A stretch of DNA of 64,000 nt from Huiozyma naganishii CBS 8797 (Eukaryota > Ascomycota > Saccharomycetes > Saccharomycetales > Saccharomycetaceae). The stretch covers positions 1 to 64,000 of the forward strand of contig NC_035928.1 in NCBI RefSeq assembly GCF_000348985.1, read 5' to 3'. Each line of letters starts with the position of its first letter. Position 1 is the stretch's first letter. The position numbers and the translations under genes are program-made. Below the pieces are notes generated by a model. That model worked only from the letters and a program-made list of their open reading frames with translations. It was not told the origin of the DNA and searched no databases. Below are positions 1 through 8,701 of the stretch, in pieces.

Positions 1-1499
1 GCCTCGTGGTTCACTACGCTGTCGGGTACCGCATAGACAGTACGTCCGGTGGCGGCAGTGTGGCCGGCCAACCGCTCGACGGCATCCGAGCCGGCTACAA
101 TTCGCCCTACGTTGGTGTGCCGCCGCATGAAGTAGATGATACCGTGGCGGAGATCGCGGAGGCTCAGGCGCTGGTCCTGGGGCACCGAGACGGGAAACTT
201 GCGCGCACCCTTTGCAAAGTTCGCGTACTTGAGCAGCTTCCCGCAGCTGAGATCGGCAAACAGGTAGCTGTTGAGGACCTGTGTCGTGAAACCAGCGTCG
301 GAGAGCCTGCAGCCCTCGCCGTCCGCCGCGTTGGCGGTGTGTTCCTCGACACGCATTCCCATCTCGTCGGCGAGGTCGCGGGACATCACCGAGGAAAGCC
401 GGCCAGCGACGTGGTTGCGGATCGGAACAACTATCATGGTGTAGAAGAGCAGGTAGTCAGAGGTGTTCTTGTCTAGCTGCTTGGTCACGGGCCTCAAGAT
501 CTGGGCCTTGGAGTACCCCGCGTGGATTTCGATGCAGCGGCTCTCGGAGTCCGCGTACAGGTCCCTGTCGTTGCTCGCGTACTTGAGCTTCTGGATCTCC
601 GGAAAACGGTAGGGCCCGCCGGCACCAACATATATCATCCACATGACGGCCCGCGCGCAAAGGTTGACCAGGTGGATGATGTCCTTGTCTTCGTCTGGGC
701 TCGTGGTGCGTTCGGCACACGGCGCCACGTCCGCCGGCACCGCCGCACCGAAGAGGTTCTGGAAGGAGGACTTCCGGGAGCGGGGGTTCTCTGCAAGGTT
801 AACAGAGCGGTCGTTGACCAACCGGTCGGCCACAATTTCCACGGTCAGAATGTTTCCAAAGTAGCGTCTGAGGGACTCGGTGGCACTGTCGAACTCCCGT
901 TGGTTGTCGTGGTAAAGCTCAACTAGGTAATCTTTCGAGAAGTGCTTGCCGCCCACTATGCAGGCGTTGGGGCCCCTCTCCTTGACGAACCTCTGGGTTG
1001 TCTGCGTCAGCTCGTTGCACAGCAGAGAGTATGTGGTAGTGACCCACCGCCACACCTGAGCCTTCTTTTCCACAAACAGGGCTGTTATATCGCTAATGGT
1101 TGTTGCCGCTTGCGGATACAGCGCGGCATACGTTGTCCAGGCCTTGATGGCGTCAAGGACGTAGCGGTATTGAAAGACAGGGAGGAACTCGACCTTTTCG
1201 GAGGTCACTTTGCGGATGTCCACGGCCGCCAGCTGGCAGAGGTGGGTAAAGTAAGCGGTGTGGCGGTCGTCTGTGAGGATCTCGCGGAAGTAACGTGCCT
1301 TTTTCAGAAACAGCTCGTCGGCCAGCGGCTCTTCAAACACGGAAATGGTGTCGGTGGGTCTGGGGAAGTTCCCCGCAAAACTGAACTGCGCGTAGACGTC
1401 GTCCAGATAGATGAAAACACAGAAGTTGTGGGCATAGTCACCCAGCTTGCTTTCCGATTTACTTTTCAGAAGTTGAAACAAAAGAGAAGCAGGAGCTAA
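1..1499 (-). pseudogene. Truncated GC-rich gene with a tyrosine-recombinase-like C-terminus; runs off the window
   Basis: The minus strand is open with no stop from about 1733 down to base 1, and the frame continues past the window edge. From about 1450 to 1 it is GC-rich and protein-like. There is no in-frame ATG in this part until about 645, so the N-terminus appears lost where the AT-rich hAT fossil begins. Near the left edge the protein reads DLRHGIIYF (about 131-157), then AGHT (AGH at about 60-68) and TVYAV with its Tyr codon at 33-35. This spacing resembles box II of tyrosine recombinases (Arg-His, Gly-His, Tyr nucleophile), and also the recombinase-like domain that precedes RecQ-type helicases in some fungal subtelomeric proteins or Cryptons. 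That assignment is inference from motif shape; I do not recognise the family with certainty. It could be the broken N-terminal half of a larger protein outside the window. Confidence 0.5.
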
Positions 1500-2909
1500 C
1501 AGAAACCTTGCTTTCGTTGATGAAAATTTCTCTCTATCAAAATTGCTCACCTCCTGTTGCACGGATAATGCTGCTTCCGTGATAGGAGCAACAGATTCGT
1601 TGAAATGAGACGAGCAATCCCTTTTTTCAACTCTCACAACGGCTGTGCGGTACATCAAATTCAACTGTTTGTGAGAGCTTTAATCGATGATATTAATGAG
1701 AACCTGCAAACAGATACAGAAAACACAGGTTCAGAAAATGATGAAGAGAATCTTGAATTGTTTCCTAATATCTGCTCAGTGGATATTGTCCAGCGTCTAA
1801 TGGCACTGACCAAGAAATTGAGAAAATGTTTCACTTTTAAGAAAAGTTTCAAGGACTGTGTGGAGACACTACCGCCGTCATATTGTAACACTAGGTGGAA
1901 CTTGACTTTTGTGAAGCCCACGTTTCAACTGCTAAAATTATCTATAAAAGTTTGACACCGTACGAATCTTTAACGAAAATATTATCTTTAAGCAAGCCCG
2001 CTAGTATTTGCTTCTTTCCATTACTGCTATATTGTAAAGAGATGTCATCGATTTGTGCTAGTGGATTAAGTGAGCTCTTGAGAAGACCGGTCGAACATCA
2101 AAAGTTCAAAGCGAAGTATGAAAAGTATTACGCAAAAGCCTGTGATTCTACCTACATTCATATGTTAAGTGCGTTGTTTCATCATGATGCTGTGAAAGTT
2201 TTTAAATCTCCCAAAAGCATTGTGTTGATGTATATTCTGAACTGACCAACATTGCATTCAAAATAATGAATTTTGAGATAATTGAAAATGGAGATGAGAG
2301 CAGTGAGACAGAAAATGATGGATCCCCCGATGAGTGTTATGAAAATGAAAGAGATCAAGGGAATTTTCGCTGACGACGGTCGGTCTAATATGGCATTAAC
2401 GGTCAAGGACTTTAAGAGAGTTTTAAGGTAACACTTGCTCAAAGAGATTAAAAATTTTAGGCAATTCTGGGAGTCTGGCGCATGAGATGAAGGTAAAGAT
2501 TCGTATTTTGAAGTTTTGTGATTTCGAATTGTTGCCCGAAAATAACAGCGAATTTCACACTGCTGATGTATTTTCTTTCAGAACATTGCTTTCCTGGGAT
2601 ATCATATCACAGTACCTGAATGAAACGAGGTCCAATTTGAGTGATTCGACCGTTGCGGTTTCCAACCACAGTATTTTGCCAAGCGTTCTAGATTACTTTT
2701 TCAGTACCATTGCCCCCTTTGTTAGCAGTGAAAGAAGATTTAGCAAACTGAAAACCATATACAACGATAAACGGCATTCTTTGAGCGATGAGAGTGCTGG
2801 TAATGAATTGCTTATAAGCAGCACGGTCAACTCATTGAATCTCGAACTGTCTGTTGAAGAAATTAAAGACATAGGGCTAAAGAATCTTCGGGACCGCAAC
2901 TGTAAATAA
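1450..2909 (+). mobile_element. Fossil hAT-family DNA transposon (transposase pseudogene)
   Basis: AT-rich remnant of a hAT transposase spread over several frames. In order: a TDNAAS motif at 1561-1578, matching the hAT catalytic-core TDN; a CAVHQIQLF motif starting near 1638; TRWNLTF near 1890-1910; a YEKYY segment near 2118-2132; and the C-terminal dimerisation region with SERRFSKLK near 2728-2754, ending at a stop at 2907-2909. Frames change at about 1605 and 1950, and 2246-2486 carries several stops, so it is dead. The N-terminal third, including the BED zinc finger, is absent; the left end abuts the GC-rich gene at about 1440-1500. I could not find terminal inverted repeats or an 8-bp target duplication. 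hAT families (Rover/Roamer) are described in Saccharomycetaceae; I cannot place this copy in one. Confidence 0.75.
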
Positions 2910-3555
2910 TGTGTTCATTTCTAGAAAGTAAAAGCCAGTGATAGCCATAATATACGATTGACAGCACTGCTGTAGGGAGATACTCTTTGCGTTGGTGATA
3001 TCAACAGTAATCGGTTGGCCTGTTGGCCAGCAAGTATCCCTGCTGTGATTATACTGGGATAATAGTGCCACTTGTGGGTAGTTCCCGTAAGCTGCGGACA
3101 GCACTTGAAATGCAAGGTTTGTACAAAAGGTAGATGTTAGTGCTATGCTCTGGCTCTACTGTACAAGAAAGCAATGCGTTCCGGGTAACATAAAACTGTC
3201 TCCATTTGCGAAATTCAATTCCGCGACTGATTCACGTGATCCAGTCCCGCACCAGGTCTACTCCCTACAATGATCACCCCACGCGCGAATGTTCCTCTCG
3301 GACCTTTGAGAATTCTTGGAACGACAATGCGCCGACCCGCTTTCGTAAGCTCTTTCCTCCTTTGGTCGAGATTTGGAGGCCGAATTCAAAAATGCGTTTT
3401 CTGCTTTTCCTCGCAGGGCGATGGTACGCTCTCCAGAGACTGGTACAAGGACAATGCGAACTTTGAGAGATTCTGCGTTGCAAACATGTTCCTCTCCTTA
3501 TGAAGTGCACCTAATTCTGGGGCTTATGTTGTTGCAGGTATTTTTTTATATAAAC
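2910..3555. other. Non-coding stretch between the hAT fossil and OXP1
   Basis: No recognisable gene. Short overlapping open frames of 60-90 codons lie at 3206-3510, but none has a known motif. The plus-frame segment at 3415-3501 is moderately GC-rich and could be a decayed exon of an unknown gene. TCACGTG is present near 3233. OXP1 ends at 3556 on the minus strand, so its 3' UTR lies here. Confidence 0.5.
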
Positions 3556-6500
3556 TCATGACTCACCAACTCCGCCACCGCCTGGAGTTTTGATTATAAA
3601 CCGGTCACCATTCTTGGCCTGAAAGGAGTTCTTCCCTCCTACATTAATTACTGCACCATTTGTCCTCCTGATCCATAAATTTTCGCCCCTTTGGCCGTCT
3701 TCCCCACCGTTTACCCCATGCGGCGCTAATGAACGGCGTTCGGACAGTATCGAGGCTGTGACATCTTTGCGAAACTCAATATCTCGGATGGCGCCGTTCC
3801 CACCGCTATATTTACCAGATCCTCCGGATCCGCCACGTATGGAGAATTCATGTAGTAATACAGGGTACCGCCTTTCAAAGACTTCTGCATCAGTCATCCT
3901 TGTGTTGGTCATATTCGTATGCACTGCATCTGTGCCGTTCCAGCCAGAACGGTTCCACGAATCGCAGCCAGCACCGGACCCACCACATATTGTTTCATAG
4001 TAACCAAATCCTTGACTCTCCAATCCTGTAATCGGGTCAGTTTGCGGTCCAACCCCAAAAGTAAAATTATTGCAATCCCCTTGAGAATCGGCCATGACAT
4101 TCAACGTTTTGAAAATCACGTCAGTGACACGTTGTGATGTCAGAACGTTGCCACCTACAACAGCAGCTCCAAGTCCAGGATTTAAAATTGAGCCGCGAGG
4201 AACAACTATTGTAAGAGGTTTCAAGCAGCCCTGATTCAATGGAATGTCTTCTGCTACCAAGCACCGCAAACAATACAAGATCGCTGAGTTTGTGATTGCA
4301 ATGGGAGCATTGGTATTCCCGTATATCTGATCAGAGGAACCAGTGAAATCAAAGACATATTCTTCTTTTTCCACGTCGAGAGTAACTGTTAATTTAATCA
4401 GAGATCCATCATCCATGTAATCTTCCCCTGTAAACTTAGAGGAGTTAAAATGCTTCACCAGTTGTTTTAACATTTTTTTGATGGTATCTGAAGCATTATC
4501 TTGTATTGCATGCATATACTTTTCAATAATGGGAAAAGTATAGTCCTGCACCAGATTCTCGATGAGTTGAATACCCTTTGTGTTTGCCGCTACTTGGGCC
4601 TTAAGGTCGCTGATGTTATCACTTATTCTTCTTGCGCCAGAGCATCCTGGGAATTTAGCAGGATCATCAACCAGCAAGCGATACACCAAATCCTCTTGAA
4701 AAACACCTTCTTCCATCAAAAGGTCGGAGTAGATGGCTGCACCTTCCTCATAAAGCTCCTTTGAATTTGGTGGAATAGACCCTGGAAGGAGGCCGCCAAT
4801 ATCTGCATGATGTGCACGGGACGCGACGTAGAACAAGAGTTCCCCGTTGTTTGAAAACGCCGGTGAAATAACGGTAATATCTGGAAGGTGGGTCCCGCCT
4901 ACGTCAGGATGGTTGGTAACTAAAACATCTCCTTTTCTTAGCTTACCTTTCCATAATTTAGCTTGCGCCATTATGCAAGTGGACATAGAGCCCAGATGAA
5001 CGGGGACATGTGGTGCATTTGCTACTAGACTGCCGTCCTTGTCAAATAACGCACAAGAAAAATCAAGCCTTTCTTTGACATTGGTGGACACAGATGTTTT
5101 ACGTAGTTGCACACCCATTTGTTCAGCGATGTCCATAAAGCGATGGCTAAAAATTGATAATAGCACAGGGTCGATCGAATCTATCGTTGAATTCTCGCCA
5201 ATAGTTGACTTATTCATGATCTCAATAACAATATGAGAACTCAAAATAGTAGCCTTGCAATTTGGAGGTATAATATTTGTTTGGGTGCCATCAGCTAAAA
5301 TAGCTGGGCCATGGATAATGGAGCCAATTGGTACGGTTTCGATTCTTAAAACTGGTGTTCTGACAAAATGTTGGTCAAAATAAACATCTTTTATCAGGCT
5401 AGCCTCCTTTTCAGGGTCAATCTCCTGTATACGTGTTACGGTGTTAAGTTCTTCTTCGATTGAGAGCTCCTTCCTTATATCTGATTTGGCAATTGCCCGG
5501 ATGCGTAAATCATCGATAATGATAGATTTCTGTTCGAATGCAAAGCCAAACTCCCGTTTGTGATTGGCATTAAACAGTTTTTTGTAATCACATGTTTCCC
5601 CTTCTTTCAAAATCATGAGAGATGTTTCTGTACCTTCATATCTCAAATTGAGGAACTCGCGTATTTCAATGTTACTTTCTTTGAAACCTTGTTTTAACAG
5701 TTCACCGATACATTCATTCTTCAAATCTGTTAAAATTTCTCGGGTAATGTTATCAGTTCCTTCCGCACCCAAAATGTAGGAGCAAGGCCTCTGGCGCTCT
5801 TCAACAACATCTGCCAAAAATATGCCGTAGGCTGACAGGACAGAAGAATACCGATGGGCAATAACAGAGCTAATGCCCAGGGTATCCGCCACTGCAACAG
5901 CATGTTGTCCACCGGCACCGCCAAATGAAACCAAGTAATGTTCCAACACATTATACCCTTTTGCTTCGGTAACAGCCCTGATGGCTCTTGCCATTGTTTC
6001 ATTTGCAACGTTTATAAAACCATAAGCTACCTCTTCTGGAGAAAGGGAGGAGTCAAGATCGGCGTTGATCAATTCAGTCAGTTCGTGGAACTTCTGGGTA
6101 GTGGTCTCCAAGTCCAATGTTTTGTCTTCGTTCGGACCAAATATCTTGGGGAAAAATTCAGGGACCAAGCAACCCAAGAATAGATTGGCATCTGTGATAG
6201 TTAAAGGACCACCTTTTCTATAAGCAGCAGGTCCTGGATCCGCGCCAGCAGAGGCCGGGCCAACTTTAAACAATCCGTTTTCCCATGACAGTATTGAACT
6301 TCCCCCTGCAGCAACCGTGTGGATGTCCAATTGAGGTGACTGGATGATTATCCCTGCAGTTGTAGTTTCAAATACGTGGTCGAACTTGTTATCGCCAAAG
6401 CGACTTATATCGGTAGATGTCCCGCCCATGTCAAACCCGATGAGTGGGGTGTTGTTATTGATATTATAACATGTGGCAGAGTACCCGACCACACCACCTG

Positions 6501-7425
6501 CGGGACCGGATAATATAGACCTCAGTCCAGAAAACCTATCCCCGTCTACCAACCCACCGTCAGATTGCATAAACTGGATGCTGGTATTTTGTGAGTTTGT
6601 CAGACCGCTAAAAATATGGTCTAAGTATGTCCGAATTACCGGAGTGAGATACGCGTCCGCAACAGCACTGTGTGCTCTTGGTAAAAATTTGATCATGGGG
6701 GAGGTCAACGACGAAAGAGAGATATGGTGAAACCCCACTTCCTTGGCAATTTCCCCTACCATTAGTTCATGATCTGGGTACGTGTAGGAGTGCAGAAACG
6801 CAATTGCAATAGATCTGATACCTTCATTAAATATTCCCGTCAGCGTTTCCCTTACTTCAGATTCATCAGGGACCTGTATTATCCTTACTGTTTCGCCACT
6901 CTTCCCAACGACAGTATTTTCTTTAGGATCAGGTTGCGATTTTGTAAACGGTAACTGCTCGGAGAAGTCCTCGAGAGTAACCCTTTCATTTACTTCCTCC
7001 ACAACATCGTACAAAGTATCGAACCTCCGGATATCGAGATCAAAGATATCTGGACGAGTTTGATCACCAATAACTAAGCTGTCCTTGAACCCTTTGGTGA
7101 CCAAAAACGCACAACGCTCCCCAGTTCTCTCTAGGGCGCAATTGGTGGCCAGGGTGGTACCCATCCTTATACTGGCAACATTTTGTATATCCAATAGTAC
7201 CCCTTTGGGGATCTTTTTCCCCTCAAAGACTTCCAGGACCCTTCTGATTCCTTCCAAAGGTGCATCTGGATAATTTTTTGGATCAACCGATAGAAGTTTG
7301 AAGAACAGGTCATCTTCCTGTCTCCCAGATCCAGGGTTTGCAATCACATCTGTGAATGTTCCGCCGCGATCAATTGCTATGCGAATCCGCCCCGCGGAAC
7401 CGTGAGTAATCATCGTTGGGGTCAT
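3556..7425 (-). CDS. OXP1: 5-oxoprolinase, ATP-dependent
   Basis: A 1289-residue protein, against 1286 for S. cerevisiae Oxp1 (YKL215C). It hydrolyses 5-oxo-L-proline to glutamate using ATP in glutathione turnover, in the cytosol. The N-terminal hydantoinase-A half starts with AIDRGGTFTDVIA (about residues 17-29) and has a second phosphate-binding motif, GFDMGGTSTD, near residue 334. The hydantoinase-B half begins near residue 750, with NHPDVGGTHLPD and a glycine-rich GGSGGSGKYSGG near the C-terminus. The ATG at 7425 gives the expected N-terminus. There are no internal breaks. It is the first intact gene of the conserved block and faces the decayed mobile region with its 3' end. Confidence 0.95.
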   Translation of the reverse strand: MTPTMITHGSAGRIRIAIDRGGTFTDVIANPGSGRQEDDLFFKLLSVDPKNYPDAPLEGIRRVLEVFEGKKIPKGVLLDIQNVASIRMGTTLATNCALERTGERCAFLVTKGFKDSLVIGDQTRPDIFDLDIRRFDTLYDVVEEVNERVTLEDFSEQLPFTKSQPDPKENTVVGKSGETVRIIQVPDESEVRETLTGIFNEGIRSIAIAFLHSYTYPDHELMVGEIAKEVGFHHISLSSLTSPMIKFLPRAHSAVADAYLTPVIRTYLDHIFSGLTNSQNTSIQFMQSDGGLVDGDRFSGLRSILSGPAGGVVGYSATCYNINNNTPLIGFDMGGTSTDISRFGDNKFDHVFETTTAGIIIQSPQLDIHTVAAGGSSILSWENGLFKVGPASAGADPGPAAYRKGGPLTITDANLFLGCLVPEFFPKIFGPNEDKTLDLETTTQKFHELTELINADLDSSLSPEEVAYGFINVANETMARAIRAVTEAKGYNVLEHYLVSFGGAGGQHAVAVADTLGISSVIAHRYSSVLSAYGIFLADVVEERQRPCSYILGAEGTDNITREILTDLKNECIGELLKQGFKESNIEIREFLNLRYEGTETSLMILKEGETCDYKKLFNANHKREFGFAFEQKSIIIDDLRIRAIAKSDIRKELSIEEELNTVTRIQEIDPEKEASLIKDVYFDQHFVRTPVLRIETVPIGSIIHGPAILADGTQTNIIPPNCKATILSSHIVIEIMNKSTIGENSTIDSIDPVLLSIFSHRFMDIAEQMGVQLRKTSVSTNVKERLDFSCALFDKDGSLVANAPHVPVHLGSMSTCIMAQAKLWKGKLRKGDVLVTNHPDVGGTHLPDITVISPAFSNNGELLFYVASRAHHADIGGLLPGSIPPNSKELYEEGAAIYSDLLMEEGVFQEDLVYRLLVDDPAKFPGCSGARRISDNISDLKAQVAANTKGIQLIENLVQDYTFPIIEKYMHAIQDNASDTIKKMLKQLVKHFNSSKFTGEDYMDDGSLIKLTVTLDVEKEEYVFDFTGSSDQIYGNTNAPIAITNSAILYCLRCLVAEDIPLNQGCLKPLTIVVPRGSILNPGLGAAVVGGNVLTSQRVTDVIFKTLNVMADSQGDCNNFTFGVGPQTDPITGLESQGFGYYETICGGSGAGCDSWNRSGWNGTDAVHTNMTNTRMTDAEVFERRYPVLLHEFSIRGGSGGSGKYSGGNGAIRDIEFRKDVTASILSERRSLAPHGVNGGEDGQRGENLWIRRTNGAVINVGGKNSFQAKNGDRFIIKTPGGGGVGES

Positions 7426-7613
7426 CTCTCATTCAGGTTTAATGCGTAAAAACGTTAGTGAAGATCCCTCGCCGTTTTATGTCCCGATTACTTCTCGAGG
7501 CAAGATGCGGTGGATCCACAGTTAGTTCCAGGAAACAGAAAAAGATAAATAAATGTGAGCATTTACGATATACAGTGCAGTGACTTTTGACAAGCAGTCG
7601 GAGTACTTGAAGA

Positions 7614-8494
7614 CTACGTATTTGCTGGCGCACCAGTTGATTGTTCTGGTGTATTGTTGGTGCTGTTTGATTGTTCCGCTGTCCCAGAGGTGTCCTTGTT
7701 CATGTAGTCGTCGAGTTCTGCGTCCAGCTCTTCAAGTGTTGGTTTTTTGGCCCGTTCATTTCTGCGGACTGGTCTTGGATTGTCCCTTAGTGGTATCCTT
7801 TCCGCCTGTTGAACTTTATAATGACTACCGTAAGCTTGTCCTCCTCTTTGGTGGGGGCGGGTGCTCTTCATTGGTTGCTCAAAAATCTGAGCTCGGATTT
7901 TAGAACCCTCTTTGATCTCATAGTCGTTGTATTTGTTCACAAAGCTTTCCATGGAGGTCAAATCACTCAATTCAAAGATACATGTTCGGTCATCTTTGCT
8001 GTCGTAAAAATGGATGTAAGTTGGCTCTCCAAACTCTTTGACGATATCCTCAATGGCAAAGTCCGACGTATCTAGCGGGATCAACGTAATCTTCGTTCTT
8101 TTTTTCGTTTCAACAGGCGGTCCTCTGCTCGGAACATTCATTCGAGAAGCCAACGTGTTTGACCTAACTTCTCTTCGGCGATAATTCTGGGTAAAAAGTT
8201 CAGGGAACGGGAAAGTGTTAATAAAAAGGGAACAGGCATTCGCACTACAATTGGCGCAGAGGCAAAAAAGATGCAATACAAAATTTACGCATGTGACATA
8301 CGGTAACTCTATGGTTTGGGATACTCTGTACAATGGCGGGGGTGTCCAGTTCATCGAAAGCCAATTCGGCTTTAAATATGAAAACACAACACAAAAGACT
8401 GTTAGTGGATCAATATTTGAAAGTTCACGATCGTTTGAAATAATCGCTGCGGGGGCAGTCCCCTAATTTAACGTGTACTACATACACCGTCCAT
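7614..8494 (-). CDS. YRA2: REF/Yra-family mRNA export factor, spliced
   Basis: RNA-binding mRNA export adaptor related to Yra1/ALY, in the YKL214C position next to OXP1. Proposed coding join on the minus strand: exon 1 8494-8488 (7 nt), exon 2 8369-8302, exon 3 8186-7614, giving 215 residues against 203 in S. cerevisiae. Exon 2 encodes LAFDEL and NHRVT, and exon 3 continues with NYRRREVR. These line up with AFDEI, NHKVT and RYRRRDLR of S. cerevisiae Yra2. An RRM-like domain follows (about 50-125, with DRTCIFE), then a basic linker and the conserved C-terminal motif LEELDAELDDYM. Reading without splicing gives an unrelated hydrophobic N-terminus that starts at GTG. Intron 2 is well supported. 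Intron 1 and the ATG at 8494 are less certain, because its 5' splice site would be GTGTAT. Confidence 0.75.
8187..8301 (-). other. YRA2: YRA2 intron 2 (115 nt)
   Basis: The 5' splice site is GTATGT (8301-8296). A TATTAAC branch sequence lies at 8223-8217, with the branch A about 31 nt before the 3' splice site TACCCAG ending at 8187. Removing it joins the NHRVT and NYRRREVR codons in phase 0, as the protein alignment requires. Confidence 0.8.
8370..8487 (-). other. YRA2: Probable YRA2 intron 1 (118 nt)
   Basis: After ATG GAC G at 8494-8488 the sequence reads GTGTATGT. A CACTAAC branch sequence lies at 8407-8401, about 32 nt before an AAAG 3' splice site ending at 8370. Splicing gives a start MDAELAFDEL, close to MDKAFDEI of S. 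cerevisiae. The consensus GTATGT two bases further in would put exon 2 out of frame, and the AAG acceptor is uncommon, so the exact ends need cDNA. Confidence 0.5.
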
Positions 8495-8611
8495 TGGGTT
8501 TTGTGCAACAGGGTGTTAACTCGTTGCTTGCACTCATGTAATTGCTCCGTATACTGTAGAAGTCAGTTCAGTTTCTTCCGCTTATATAATTTTTCACGTA
8601 TATAGTGTCCG

Positions 8612-8618
8612 TCACGTG
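8612..8618. promoter_or_regulatory. TCACGTG E-box (Cbf1/Tye7-type site)
   Basis: A perfect TCACGTG about 120 bp upstream of the proposed YRA2 ATG and 3' of DOA1. It matches the Cbf1 or Pho4 core. No AT-rich CDEII or CDEIII follows, so it is not a centromere element. Confidence 0.4.
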
Positions 8619-8701
8619 GTGCAACGGCTGAAATTAGGACCTCGTCAGCGAGCGGGGACAGAGATGTTGTCCAGTTGAGATACACGGGCGAGCAATGTCG
8701 T

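Noticed and set aside
3230..3240. Possible centromere CDEI at TCACGTG
   Set aside because: No AT-rich 80-110 bp CDEII and no CDEIII with central CCG follow on either side; the sequence is only an E-box.
8188..8387. Hydrophobic N-terminal extension of the YRA2 frame
   Set aside because: It starts at GTG, is unlike Yra2, and is explained by the introns and by exon 2 in another frame.
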